Assembly: GCF_008000895.1 (NCBI RefSeq)
Contig: NZ_CP042823.1
Span: 2,632,001-2,696,000 of the forward strand
Length of the DNA: 64,000 nt
Reading direction: 5' to 3'
DNA from: Methylobacterium sp. WL1
Lineage (GTDB): Bacteria > Pseudomonadota > Alphaproteobacteria > Rhizobiales > Beijerinckiaceae
The translations under genes were made by a program, and so were the position numbers. Each line of letters begins with the position of its first letter. Within the stretch, counting starts at the first letter, position 1. The notes beneath the pieces are model-generated. The model had not been told where the DNA came from and did not search any database. It saw nothing but the letters and a program-made list of their open reading frames with translations. Shown here in pieces: positions 29,865 through 39,068 of the stretch.

Positions 29865-30728
29865 TCAAGGAAACATGCGGAATGAGTAGATCGCCCCGAC
29901 CGCAACCGTAAGTTCGTTCGCGGTGCCGACGCGGCGCACGATCGGGCTCGCCGCCGCCGCGGCGATCAGCCGGTCGTAGCGGACATAGCCGAGGCTCTGC
30001 CATGCGTCGGACCAATCGTAGCTCAGCGTCGCCGTCGCTCCGGCGGAACGCGGTCCGGCCGAAGCCCGGTACGGGGCCAGGACGGGATTCACGAGCGTCG
30101 TGGCGACCGGGACGTCGAAATCCAGATGCATGGCGGCGGCATCGCCGACCACGAAACGGGGGCCCAGGCTGAGGGTGAACCGTCCGAAATGGCCCACCCA
30201 GTCGGCCGCCAGCTTGGCGATGATCCCGTCATGGGCGCGGACGCCCTGCGTGACTTCGGCCCGCAGCCTGAACGTATCGGGGACCGGCCAGACCTCTCCG
30301 AATAGGCCGAGCCCGACCGTGGCCGGCAAGTGCGGCAGGCCGGCGAGGCGCTGGTCGTCGCGGCGGGACCGGCCTTCCCGGAAATCGAGGACGGCACCCA
30401 GCTGGACCGGGCCTTCGCCCACGAGCGTGGCATCGAGGCCGTCGTCCGGGGACCACCAGTCGCGGGGTTCGTCGGCCTTGCGGAACGACAGGTAGGGCAA
30501 ACCCCAGAGCCCGGCCGCCCGGCTTCCCTGGAAGCGCGGGCCGGCGCCGGCGAAACCGCCGACCGAGACGACGGTGTTGTGATCGAACAGCGCGCTGAGG
30601 TCGTCGGCACGCGCCGTGGCCGGGCAAAGCGCCAGGGCCGCCCAGAGGTACGGGCCGGGCCGTACGGCACGCCGGGGCCATCGATTCGGGAGTGCACGGG
30701 CGTGCACGGGCAGGCGAGGCACCGTCAC
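29865..30728 (-). CDS. MipA/OmpV-family outer-membrane protein
   Basis: 287 residues. Signal sequence (YLWAALALCPATARA, cleavage near residue 41), then a barrel-like mature part. MipA features include VSVGGFAGAGPRFQGS near the mature N-terminus, LPYLSFR, and the terminal GAIYSFRMFP ending in aromatic residues as outer-membrane barrels do. MipA is a scaffold for murein enzymes in E. coli; OmpV-like members are general outer-membrane proteins. The specific role here is not known. Confidence 0.82.
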   Translation of the reverse strand: MTVPRLPVHARALPNRWPRRAVRPGPYLWAALALCPATARADDLSALFDHNTVVSVGGFAGAGPRFQGSRAAGLWGLPYLSFRKADEPRDWWSPDDGLDATLVGEGPVQLGAVLDFREGRSRRDDQRLAGLPHLPATVGLGLFGEVWPVPDTFRLRAEVTQGVRAHDGIIAKLAADWVGHFGRFTLSLGPRFVVGDAAAMHLDFDVPVATTLVNPVLAPYRASAGPRSAGATATLSYDWSDAWQSLGYVRYDRLIAAAAASPIVRRVGTANELTVAVGAIYSFRMFP

Positions 30729-31120
30729 GGTCCTTCTGTCACGCTAGGCTTAAAGACCTCTCCCATGACACGCCCATGTTAACGGCGATGGGTCAATCGT
30801 CCACGCGCGCACCCAGGATCCGCCGGGGCTCGCCGCGCCGGCCGATGAGTTTTGGGAGGGCGTGCACCGAGCTGCCAGGCGAATCGCTGTCGATTGCCGT
30901 CGTCCGAGCCGCGATCGGCCGAGCGGCGCCCCGGAATGACGATGCGGGTGATCAGATATGGAGGATCGGCCCTCGAGAGGGGAACCGTGCAACCCGCGTA
31001 TCCCGTTTGGAAGCGCCGCGCGTCCGTTCAAGCGCGTACCGACGCGGGCTGCGCCGCCCGCCCCGGGACACGCCCACCACGATCTCGACGCGGGCCGGGA
31101 CCCGCGTCGGACGCCCGATC
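30729..31120. other. 392-bp gap with decayed repeat fragment
   Basis: A fragment of the REP-like element (GCGGCGCCCCGGAATGAC, 30923-30940) is seen, and a GACGCGGG/CCCGCGTC hairpin at 31087-31108. Nothing protein-like. Confidence 0.5.
31087..31108 (-). terminator. Hairpin downstream of the CoA-ester lyase gene
   Basis: Perfect 8-bp arms GACGCGGG and CCCGCGTC with a CCGGGA loop, 12 nt after the lyase stop on the minus strand. It lacks a T-run; it may act as a 3' stabilising hairpin. Confidence 0.4.
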
Positions 31121-32014
31121 TCAGAACCCCTTCGCCCTGATCGCCTCGGCCCAGGTCACGGCCCGGCGGTTCACGCCGAGGTGCTGGCGCTCGTAGAGGC
31201 GGCCTTCGAGCTTGATCGCGCCGCGCTTGGCGTATTCCGGGCGCTCGAACGCCTCGATCACCAGCTTGGCCCGGCGCACCTCCTCGTCGGTGGGCGCGAA
31301 CGAGGCGTTGGCCGGCTCCAGTTGGGTCGGGTGGATCAGGGTCTTGCCGTCGAAGCCGAGGTCGCGGGCTTGGCGGCACTCGTCGCGGCAGCCTTCCGTG
31401 TCCGCGATGTCGTTGTAGACGCCGTCCAGGATCGCCAGGCCCTCGGCCCGGGCGGCGGCGAGCGCCATCATCATCCAGGGCAGCATCGGCACCCGGCCCG
31501 GCACGATCTTGGCCCAGGTGTCCTTGGCGAGGTCGTTGGTGCCCAGGACCAGGCAGGTCAGGCGCATGCGCGGATCGCGCTTGGCCCGGGCGATCTCCTG
31601 GATGTTGAGGATCGAGGCCGGGGTCTCGATCATCGCCCAGACGGCGATGCCCTCCGGGGCGTCGAGGGATTCGAGCCGGTCGGCGATGCTCTCCAGAACC
31701 GCCGAGGACGACACCTTCGGCATCAGGATCGCGTCGGGCTTGGCCTCGATGGCGGCGTGGAGGTCGGCTTCGCCCCAGGGGGTCTGCGGGGCGTTGACCC
31801 GGATCACCAACTCCCGGCTGCCGTACGCGCCGCTCTTGACCGCGGCGCAGACCTGCTCCCGGGCGAGCTCCTTCTCCTCGGGGCCGACCGCGTCCTCGAG
31901 GTCGAGGATGATGCTGTCCACCGGCAGGGTCTTGGCCTTGTCGAGCGCCCGCTGGTTCGACCCGGGCATGTAGAGCACGCTCCGGCGCAGGCGCAGGTCC
32001 GTCGTCGTGGCCAT
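31121..32014 (-). CDS. HpcH/HpaI-family CoA-ester lyase (malyl-CoA lyase/thioesterase or citrate-lyase beta type)
   Basis: 297 residues. TIM-barrel family with the opening RRSVLYMPGSNQRALDKA, metal/CoA region DSIILDLEDAVGPEEK, GTNDLAK, and the family end GFDGKTLIHPTQLEPAN. The sequence is closest in my memory to the Rhodobacter Mcl2-type (3S)-malyl-CoA thioesterase group rather than to serine-cycle MclA, but this needs comparison. ATG 32014 has AGGAGG 9 nt upstream; ATG 32020 is closer to it. A role in ethylmalonyl-CoA or glyoxylate metabolism is inferred. Confidence 0.8.
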   Translation of the reverse strand: MATTTDLRLRRSVLYMPGSNQRALDKAKTLPVDSIILDLEDAVGPEEKELAREQVCAAVKSGAYGSRELVIRVNAPQTPWGEADLHAAIEAKPDAILMPKVSSSAVLESIADRLESLDAPEGIAVWAMIETPASILNIQEIARAKRDPRMRLTCLVLGTNDLAKDTWAKIVPGRVPMLPWMMMALAAARAEGLAILDGVYNDIADTEGCRDECRQARDLGFDGKTLIHPTQLEPANASFAPTDEEVRRAKLVIEAFERPEYAKRGAIKLEGRLYERQHLGVNRRAVTWAEAIRAKGF

Positions 32015-32230
32015 GGGCATCTCCCTCCTGCGGCCGCTCCCCGGCTGGCCTTCGTTGCACTGCACCCTAGAGCAGAACGTTCGATACGCCACGCCCGATG
32101 TCCTGCCATCGGTGAGTCCGCGCGTGGTTTGATACGGTCCGGGGCGGTGCTGGATCCAGCCGTGCTTTGGTCATGTTCTCACGGCTAAAGGCGGCCCGGG
32201 TTCATTCCTTGGATCCCGGGATCCAGTCTC

Positions 32231-32569
32231 ATGCGCGCTCTCTCGACTGTCTTCGTCCTCGCCGGCCTGGTCCTGGCCGGGGCGCCCGATCCGGCCCGGG
32301 CTCAGAGCCGGACCACCCTGGGGGTCGGCTCCGGCGCGGTGGCCGGCGCCCTGGTGGGCGGCCCGATCGGGGCGGTCGCCGGCGCCGTGGTCGGCGGGTT
32401 CGTCGGCCATTCCAGCGAGCGCGGACGCCGCCACCTCCGTAGGGGCCGGCGGTACGGCAGCATCCGCCGGGCGCCCCAACGCCGCGCCGAGGCAGAGATC
32501 CCGCGCACAACCGGGACGGTCGCCCGGGCTGCGCCGCCGGCCGCCACGGCCTGGAAGGATCCGCGCTGA
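32231..32569 (+). CDS. Small secreted glycine-zipper protein
   Basis: 112 residues. Signal peptide MRALSTVFVLAGLVLAGA with cleavage near AQS (residue 25). A glycine-zipper segment (GSGAVAGALVGGPIGAVAGA) of the type that inserts in or lines membranes follows. The tail is Arg-rich (RGRRHLRRGRRYG). No enzyme motif. Similar small surface proteins are common in Methylobacterium; function unknown. Confidence 0.7.
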   Translation: MRALSTVFVLAGLVLAGAPDPARAQSRTTLGVGSGAVAGALVGGPIGAVAGAVVGGFVGHSSERGRRHLRRGRRYGSIRRAPQRRAEAEIPRTTGTVARAAPPAATAWKDPR

Positions 32570-32645
32570 GCCGGGCCGCGCGCCCGGACCGCAATTCTTC
32601 GAAGAACGACCTGGGTTTCGGGCGCCGCGGCTTACGCTTCGCAGA

Positions 32646-34022
32646 CTACGCGGAGGCTGGCGTCGGATTCCCATCTGCAGAATTCGTCGATCCACGAAAC
32701 GTGGCGCGGGACAGGCGGGGAAACGCCACCGCCTGGAACAGGCCGCGGGCACCCAGGAACGCCACGAAGGCCAGCCACAGCCCGGCATTGCCGAGGCCAA
32801 ACACCTGCACCAGCACCAGGGCCGCGCAGTAGATCGCGAGCGCGCCCGCCATCAGGTTGCGCATCGCCCGCGTCCAGGTCGCGCCGATATAGATCCCGTC
32901 ATAGGCGAATGGCGCCGCCGCCGCGAACGGCGCCAGCGCGGCGTACGGCAGGTACGCCCGGGCGGTCTCGCGCACCGGCGCGCTCGTGGTGACGAAGTCG
33001 ATGAAGCCCGGCCCCCCACCGAGCGCCAGCAGGCTGACCCCGATCCCGAAGCTCAGGCACCAGCGCAGGCTCAAGGCGGAGGCCCGCCGGAACCCGTCCG
33101 CATTCCCCGCGCCAACCGCTTGTCCGCACAGGGTTTCTGCCGCTGTGGCGAAGCCGTCGAGGAAGAAGCCGCCGATCAGGAACAGATTCCACAGGACGGA
33201 ATTGGCCGCCAGGACCATGTCGCCCTGGCGTGCGCCGAGCGCCGAGAACAGCACGATGCCGGTGATCAGCGCCAGGGTGCGCAGGATCACGTCGAGATTG
33301 ACGCTGAGCGTCCGGCGCAGGGCGGCGGCGTCCCGCAGATCACGCAGCGGCACCCGGAACGGTCGCGATCCGAGCCGCGCCAGTACGATCAGGCCGAGCC
33401 CCAGCCCGGCCGCCTCCGCGCAGAGCGACGCCAGCGCTGCGCCGGCGAGCCCCAGGCCGAGGCCGAGCACGAAGGCGAGCGTCAGCCCGACATTGATCAG
33501 GTTGATCGCCACCTGCAGCAGCAGACCGAGATCGGTCCGCCCACGCCCCACCACCGAGCCGAGCACGCCATAACTTGCCAGCACGAAGGGCGCGGACAGG
33601 ATGCGGATAAGGAAGTAGGTCGCGAGCCCCAACGTCACCGCCTCGCTGGCGCCGCTGACCGCGAAGGCGGCGTGCGCGATCGGCCATTGCAGCACGACCA
33701 AACTCAGGCCGATCGCGGCGCCGGCCATCAGCGCTCGGGCCAGGATACGGTCGACCTCGATGCCCTCCCGGGCCCCGACCGCCTGGGCGGTCAGTCCCGC
33801 GGTTGCCATGCGTAGGGACCCGAACGACCAGAAGATGGCATCGAAGATGACGGCGCCCAGCGCAACCGCGCCGAGCAGGGCCGCATCGCCGAGCCGGCCG
33901 ATCCCCGCCGCGCCGACGAAGCCGAGCATCGGCGTCGTGACATTGGCGAGCGTCATCGGCAGGGCCAGTGCCAATACGCGGCGATGCGTCGGCAGGACCG
34001 GGGCGGTGGGCGGATGCGTCAT
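32646..34022 (-). CDS. MATE-family efflux transporter
   Basis: 458 residues with about 12 hydrophobic segments. Pattern of the DinF-like branch: LALALPMTLANVTTPMLGFV at the start, QAVGAREGIEVDRI, and CGQAVGAGNADGFRRASALS in the second half. It should export cationic compounds by H+ or Na+ antiport; substrates unknown. ATG 34022 (MTHPPTAPV) is preferred over one 27 nt upstream. A DUF6460 gene lies 38 bp upstream on the same strand and may be co-transcribed. Confidence 0.9.
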   Translation of the reverse strand: MTHPPTAPVLPTHRRVLALALPMTLANVTTPMLGFVGAAGIGRLGDAALLGAVALGAVIFDAIFWSFGSLRMATAGLTAQAVGAREGIEVDRILARALMAGAAIGLSLVVLQWPIAHAAFAVSGASEAVTLGLATYFLIRILSAPFVLASYGVLGSVVGRGRTDLGLLLQVAINLINVGLTLAFVLGLGLGLAGAALASLCAEAAGLGLGLIVLARLGSRPFRVPLRDLRDAAALRRTLSVNLDVILRTLALITGIVLFSALGARQGDMVLAANSVLWNLFLIGGFFLDGFATAAETLCGQAVGAGNADGFRRASALSLRWCLSFGIGVSLLALGGGPGFIDFVTTSAPVRETARAYLPYAALAPFAAAAPFAYDGIYIGATWTRAMRNLMAGALAIYCAALVLVQVFGLGNAGLWLAFVAFLGARGLFQAVAFPRLSRATFRGSTNSADGNPTPASA

Positions 34023-34060
34023 GCCGCGACCATAGCCGAGCCGGACCATGCGCGGTCCGG

Positions 34061-34405
34061 TCAGCGCGACGTCGCGAAGAGCCGCGAGAGCAGCCAGAGC
34101 GGGATGACGACCACGGCGCCCGCGACGATCCAGCCGCCGAAATCGTGCAGCGAGGCGAGGCCGATCTCCAGGAGCGCCCGGGCCGAGTCGTAGACGTGCC
34201 AGAATAGCCGGCCAGGCGTCAGGCCGAGCATCGACATGAAGGCGCCGACCAGGACCGACAGGAACAGCAGGCGCAGGAAGACTCCGGCCGGCGAGCCACC
34301 CAGGAATCGGTGCAGCGCCGAGGGCCGCCGCTGGTAGGTCTCAGCCCCGTATGCGGCGTTCGGCGGCGGAGCGCCTTGCCGGCGCCGGTCGTGATCGACG
34401 AGCAT
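34061..34405 (-). CDS. DUF6460-type small membrane protein
   Basis: About 114 residues from ATG 34405. Two membrane segments (VFLRLLFLSVLVGAFMSML and WIVAGAVVVIPLWLLSRLF) frame an amphipathic middle (YDSARALLEIGLASLHDFGG). This is the layout of the alphaproteobacterial DUF6460 proteins. The first 50 residues are polar and poorly conserved-looking. Function unknown. Confidence 0.65.
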   Translation of the reverse strand: MLVDHDRRRQGAPPPNAAYGAETYQRRPSALHRFLGGSPAGVFLRLLFLSVLVGAFMSMLGLTPGRLFWHVYDSARALLEIGLASLHDFGGWIVAGAVVVIPLWLLSRLFATSR

Positions 34406-34606
34406 CGCGTCCTCATGAAGCCAGAAAGGGTCGGGATCGGCGAGGAAACGGGCGGAACCGTGGCCGGCACACAACACCGCGTCGAAACCGGATCCCGGAT
34501 CGGGCGTTAGCGGGTTTCACCCACGGACCCGAGATGGCAAGCGAGAGCCGTCCCGCCAAGATGCCGGGAATGGCCGCGGGACAGCGCCGACGGGACGAGA
34601 CCCAAC

Positions 34607-35563
34607 ATGATCGACCACGCCTTGTTCGACCCGGCGACGATCGATCCCGAGACGCTTCGGCTCAATGCCGAGATCGTCGCGGCGCACGCCGCCCTGCCCG
34701 ATCCCTGGTCGTTTCCGATCGAGGAGGTTCGTGCCCGCCGTCGCGCCGGGACCAAGGCGGCCCCGGCGATGCCGCACAGCGTCCGGGCGGAATGGATGAC
34801 GATCGAGGGGCCCAGCGGGCCGCTCAAGCTCCGCGTGATCCGCCCGAAGGCCGACACGAAGGTGCGCGGCGCCTATCTCCACATCCACCGGGGCGGCTGG
34901 GTCTGGGGCGCAGCCGACGAACAGGATCCCTGGCTCGAGCGCATCGCCGACGCCTGCGGCTTCGTCGTGCTGTCGGTGGAGTACCGCCTCGCCCCCGAGC
35001 ATCCTTATCCGGCCGCGCTGCTCGATTGCGAGGCCGCCGCCCTTTGGCTGGCGGGACCCGGACGGGCGGAATTCGGCATCCATGCGCTGACGATCGGCGG
35101 CGAATCGGTCGGCGCGCATCTCGCCGTGATGGTGCTGCTGCGCTTGCGGGACCGGCACAACCAGCCGCGCGCGTTCCGGGGCGCCAACCTCAACGCGGGA
35201 TTCTACGATCTCGGCCTGACCCCGTCGGTGCGCAATTGGGGTGACGAGCGCCTCGTCGTGAACACCCTCGATCTCACCAAGTTCGCCGACGGCTACGTCC
35301 GCGAGGGGATCGACCGGCGACGTCCGGACGTGTCGCCGATCTATGCCGACCTGAAAGGACTACCGCCGGCCCTGTTCACCATCGGGACCGCGGATCCGCT
35401 CCTCGACGACACGCTGTACATGTCTGCGCGCTGGGCCGCCGCCGGCAATGGCGGCCACACCGCCATCTATCCCGGCGGTTGCCATGTCTTCGCCCGGTAC
35501 CCGGGCCCGATGAGCGAGCGTGCCCTGGAACTGATCGACCGCTTCCTGATGGCCCTGGCCTGA
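34607..35563 (+). CDS. Alpha/beta-hydrolase, HSL-like esterase
   Basis: 318 residues. The oxyanion-hole motif appears as HIHRGGW (usual HGGG), nucleophile elbow GESVG, catalytic Asp in GTADPLLDD and His in PGGCHVF, so the triad is complete. This is the HSL/acetyl-hydrolase group, acting on short acyl esters or lactones. Substrate not predictable. Its end overlaps the predicted start of the helicase gene by up to 85 nt, suggesting one transcript. Confidence 0.85.
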   Translation: MIDHALFDPATIDPETLRLNAEIVAAHAALPDPWSFPIEEVRARRRAGTKAAPAMPHSVRAEWMTIEGPSGPLKLRVIRPKADTKVRGAYLHIHRGGWVWGAADEQDPWLERIADACGFVVLSVEYRLAPEHPYPAALLDCEAAALWLAGPGRAEFGIHALTIGGESVGAHLAVMVLLRLRDRHNQPRAFRGANLNAGFYDLGLTPSVRNWGDERLVVNTLDLTKFADGYVREGIDRRRPDVSPIYADLKGLPPALFTIGTADPLLDDTLYMSARWAAAGNGGHTAIYPGGCHVFARYPGPMSERALELIDRFLMALA

Positions 35564-38241
35564 GCGATCGATCCGAGATCCTGCCGGAGGCCTTCCGGGC
35601 GTGGTTCGCGGCGCGTGGCTGGACGCCGCGTCCGCACCAGCTCGACCTGCTTCGGATCGCCGGTGCGGGCCGGTCGGCGCTCCTGGTGGCGCCGACCGGG
35701 GCCGGTAAGACGCTGGCGGGATTCCTGCCGAGCCTGGTTGCCCTCTCGGAACGGGGGGCCACCAAAGCCGAGGCCAAGGCTTCAAGAGGCCTGCATACCC
35801 TCTACGTCTCGCCGCTCAAGGCCCTGGCGGTCGACATCGCCCGCAACCTGGACGCGCCGATCGCCCAGATGAGCCTCCCGGTGCGCGTCGAGACCCGCAC
35901 GGGCGATACCCCGGCGCACAAGCGGACTCGCCAGATCAGCCGCCCGCCCGACATCCTGCTGACGACGCCCGAGCAACTGGCGCTTCTGATCGCCCATCGC
36001 GACGCCGCCGAATTCTTCGCGGGATTGCGCTGCGTCATCCTCGACGAGCTGCACGCCCTCGTGACCTCGAAACGCGGGGATCTGCTTTCCCTGGCGCTCG
36101 CCCGGCTGCACCGCCTCGCCCCGGATCTGGCGGCGATCGGATTGTCCGCCACCGTGCGCGAGCCGGATGAGCTGCGGAAGTATCTGGTGCCGCAGGTGCA
36201 GAAGCCTCCTCTTCCCTGTGCGGGGAAAGGTACCCTGCGCAGCAATCGGAAAAAGGAGCCGAGCGACAGCTCAGAAGAGGAAGCCGGTCGGGACGTCTCC
36301 GGCGGCGCTTCGCTTTCCCGAACCCGTCTTACGGCCGGTCTACCCGCCTCCTTAGGGGAGGAAGGCAGCGCAGAACCCTGCATGGCTGACCTCGTGACCG
36401 TCCAAGGCGGCGCCAAGGCCGACTTGCGCCTGCTCGATCTCGGACGGTCGCTGCCGATTTCGGGGCACACCGCCTGGCACTCGATGCCGGCGATCTACGC
36501 ATTGATCAAAGAGCACCGGACGACCCTGGTCTTCGTCAACACCCGGCTCCAGGCCGAGTACACGTTCCAGGAGCTGTGGCGTCTCAACGAGGACGCGCTG
36601 CCGATCGCGATCCATCACGGCTCCCTCGACGCGCAGCAGCGGCGACGGGTCGAGGCCGCCATGGCGGAGGGACGTTTGCGGGCGATCGTCTGCACCGCGA
36701 CCCTCGACCTCGGGATCGATTGGGGCGACGTCGATCTCGTGGTCAACGTGGGGGCTCCCAAGGGTGCGAGCCGGATCATGCAGCGGATCGGACGGGCCAA
36801 CCACCGGATGGACGAGCCGTCGAAGGCCTATCTCGTACCCGGCAACCGCTTCGAGATGCTGGAGTGCCAGGCGGCCCTCGATGCCGTCGAGGCGGCCGCG
36901 CAGGACACCCCGGACGCGCGGCTCGGCGCCCTCGACGTGCTCGCCCAGCACGTGCTCGGTATGGCCTGCGCCGACGCCTTCGATCCGGTCGGCCTCTACG
37001 ACGAAATCGTCTCCGCAGCACCCTATGCCAGCCTGACTTGGGAATCGTTCGAACAGGTCGTCGATTACGTCGCGACCGGCGGCTACGCCCTGCGTGCCTA
37101 CGAGCGTTTCGCCAAGATCCTGCGTGGGCCCGACGGCTTGTGGCGCGTGCGCGATGCCCGGACGGCGCAAGCCTACCGCATGAATGTCGGCACGATCGTC
37201 GAGGCGGCGCGGGTCCGGGTGAGGCTCGGACGGACCTTGCGCGGCAAGCCCGGCACAGTCCTGCCGAAGGGCGGCCGGGTGCTCGGGGAGATCGAGGACG
37301 AGTTCGCCGATACGTTGACGATCGGCGACACGTTCCTGTTTGCGGGCGAGACTCTGCGCTTCGAGGGCCTGGCCGAGGACGAGGCCCTGGTGACCCGCGC
37401 GCCACTGGGGACCGATCCTGCGATTCCCTCTTATGCCGGTGCGAAATTCCCGCTCTCGACCTTCCTGGCCGAGCGGGTCCGGGCGATCATCGCCGACCCG
37501 TTCGCCTGGGATCGCTTGCCGAAGCAGATCGGCGAGTACCTGCTGCAGCAGCGCCGCCGCTCCGTGCTGCCGGGCGAGCGCGACTTGCTGGTAGAGACCT
37601 TCCCTCGGGGCAAGCGGCACTACCTCACGGCCTTTCCGTTCGAGGGACGGCTGGCGCATCAGACGCTCGGCATGCTGCTGACACGGCGGATGGAGCGTGA
37701 TGGCCTGCGCCCGCTCGGGTTCGCAGCCAACGATTACGGCATCGCGATCTGGACGACCCGCGATGTTTCGGAGCGGGCCGCGCTGGACCCCGACTTCATC
37801 GGCGACCTGTTCGCGGTCGACATGCTGGGCGACGACCTCGAGGCATGGCTCGATGAATCGGCGATGATGAAGCGCACGTTCCGGCAATGCGCGGTGATCG
37901 CCGGCCTGATCGAGCGCCATCATCCCGGCTTGAAGAAGTCCGGTCGCCAGGTCACGATCTCCACGGACCTGATCTACGACGTGCTGCGCAAGCACCAGCC
38001 CGACCATCTCCTGCTGCGCGCCGCGCGACAGGATGCGGCAACCGGACTCCTCGACGTGAGGCGCCTCGGCATGATGCTAGAGCGCATTCAGGGGCGAATC
38101 ATCCACAAGGCTCTCGATCGAGTCTCGCCGCTCTCCGTATCCGTGATGCTCGAGATCGGGCGCGAACGGGTCTACGGTGAGGGGGCCGACGAGATCCTGG
38201 CCGAGGCCGAGGCGGAGCTTCTTCAGGAAGCTTTGTCCTGA
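35479..38241 (+). CDS. Lhr-type (ligase-associated) DEXH-box DNA helicase with in-frame insert
   Basis: Up to 920 residues. Helicase motifs: APTGAGKT (Walker A), DELH, LSAT, then after an insert VNTRLQAE and QRIGRANHR, followed by the Lhr winged-helix/core extension (C-terminal DEXH-associated domain). These helicases normally sit with an ATP-dependent ligase, an exonuclease and PdeM in a DNA-damage cluster; only PdeM follows here. The start is uncertain: ATG 35479 overlaps the esterase, and no ATG, GTG or TTG lies between it and the conserved region. About 62 codons (36196-36381) interrupt the region between LSAT and VNTR. Confidence 0.85.
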   Translation: MPCLRPVPGPDERACPGTDRPLPDGPGLSDRSEILPEAFRAWFAARGWTPRPHQLDLLRIAGAGRSALLVAPTGAGKTLAGFLPSLVALSERGATKAEAKASRGLHTLYVSPLKALAVDIARNLDAPIAQMSLPVRVETRTGDTPAHKRTRQISRPPDILLTTPEQLALLIAHRDAAEFFAGLRCVILDELHALVTSKRGDLLSLALARLHRLAPDLAAIGLSATVREPDELRKYLVPQVQKPPLPCAGKGTLRSNRKKEPSDSSEEEAGRDVSGGASLSRTRLTAGLPASLGEEGSAEPCMADLVTVQGGAKADLRLLDLGRSLPISGHTAWHSMPAIYALIKEHRTTLVFVNTRLQAEYTFQELWRLNEDALPIAIHHGSLDAQQRRRVEAAMAEGRLRAIVCTATLDLGIDWGDVDLVVNVGAPKGASRIMQRIGRANHRMDEPSKAYLVPGNRFEMLECQAALDAVEAAAQDTPDARLGALDVLAQHVLGMACADAFDPVGLYDEIVSAAPYASLTWESFEQVVDYVATGGYALRAYERFAKILRGPDGLWRVRDARTAQAYRMNVGTIVEAARVRVRLGRTLRGKPGTVLPKGGRVLGEIEDEFADTLTIGDTFLFAGETLRFEGLAEDEALVTRAPLGTDPAIPSYAGAKFPLSTFLAERVRAIIADPFAWDRLPKQIGEYLLQQRRRSVLPGERDLLVETFPRGKRHYLTAFPFEGRLAHQTLGMLLTRRMERDGLRPLGFAANDYGIAIWTTRDVSERAALDPDFIGDLFAVDMLGDDLEAWLDESAMMKRTFRQCAVIAGLIERHHPGLKKSGRQVTISTDLIYDVLRKHQPDHLLLRAARQDAATGLLDVRRLGMMLERIQGRIIHKALDRVSPLSVSVMLEIGRERVYGEGADEILAEAEAELLQEALS
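36196..36381 (+). repeat. In-frame palindromic insert inside the helicase gene
   Basis: About 186 nt, a multiple of three, encoding a low-complexity Lys/Ser/Glu/Pro-rich stretch absent from the expected helicase core. It starts near a TTCCC-TGTGC-GGGGAA hairpin and ends near a CCTCC-TTAG-GGGAGG hairpin. Parts resemble intergenic palindromes around 28250 and 48440. Boundaries are approximate. Confidence 0.6.
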
Positions 38242-38282
38242 CCGTCGATCCGCCCTCCCCCATCGAGACCGAGGATGCGATC

Positions 38283-38996
38283 TTGGCGGCCGGCCTGAGA
38301 CTCGAGAAGACTCACAAGCACCCGACCCTGCTGCTGGCGGGCGAGACCCTGGTGCTCGATCTGTGTGGCGGCGTGTGGCTGCCCGAGCACCGCACGCTGA
38401 TCGTCTCCGATCTCCATCTGGAGAAGGGGTCGTCCTACGCCGCCCGCACCGGCCAGTTCCTGCCGCCTTACGACACCCGCGAGACCCTCGCCTGCCTCCA
38501 CGAGGCGGTGGTGCGCCACGATCCGGCGCGCGTGGTCGCGCTCGGGGATTCCTTCCACGATGTCCGCGGCCCGGAGCGGATGGAGCCCGGCGACCGAGCC
38601 ATGGTGTCGGCTTTGCAGGAGGGCCGGGACTGGGTCTGGATCGCGGGCAATCACGACGCGGCGGTCAGCGAGGGCGTCGGCGGCCGCTACGCCGACGCGC
38701 TAACCCTGGGCGGCCTGATCCTGCGTCACGAGCCGAGCGGCAAACCGGTCCCCGGTGAGATCGCCGGCCATCTCCATCCCTGCGGAAAGGTCGCCATGCG
38801 CGGCCGGGCGGTCCGCCGCCGCTGCTTCGTCACCGACGGCACCCGCCTGGTGATGCCCGCCTTCGGTGCCTACGCGGGCGGGCTGAACGTCCGCGACCGG
38901 GCCATCGACGGCCTATTCCCCAATGGGTTCACGGCCCATCTGCTCGGGGATGGACGGGTCTTCACCATCGGCCGAGCGCAGCTGGCGCGGGATTGA
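38283..38996 (+). CDS. pdeM: Ligase-associated metallophosphoesterase PdeM
   Basis: 237 residues. All calcineurin-type metal motifs are present: VSDLHLEKGSSY, ALGDSFHD, AGNHD and GHLHP. PdeM is the endonuclease/phosphoesterase member of the ligase-associated DNA-damage-response set, and it lies 41 nt after the Lhr-type helicase. TTG 38283 is used; no ATG or GTG fits upstream without odd residues. Confidence 0.88.
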   Translation: MAAGLRLEKTHKHPTLLLAGETLVLDLCGGVWLPEHRTLIVSDLHLEKGSSYAARTGQFLPPYDTRETLACLHEAVVRHDPARVVALGDSFHDVRGPERMEPGDRAMVSALQEGRDWVWIAGNHDAAVSEGVGGRYADALTLGGLILRHEPSGKPVPGEIAGHLHPCGKVAMRGRAVRRRCFVTDGTRLVMPAFGAYAGGLNVRDRAIDGLFPNGFTAHLLGDGRVFTIGRAQLARD

Positions 38997-39068
38997 CGGG
39001 AGCGCGCGTGACTGTTCGAAATATCGCCTCGCCGCGGGTGGGGCCGTGTGAACGAGCGCCGCGAGACG

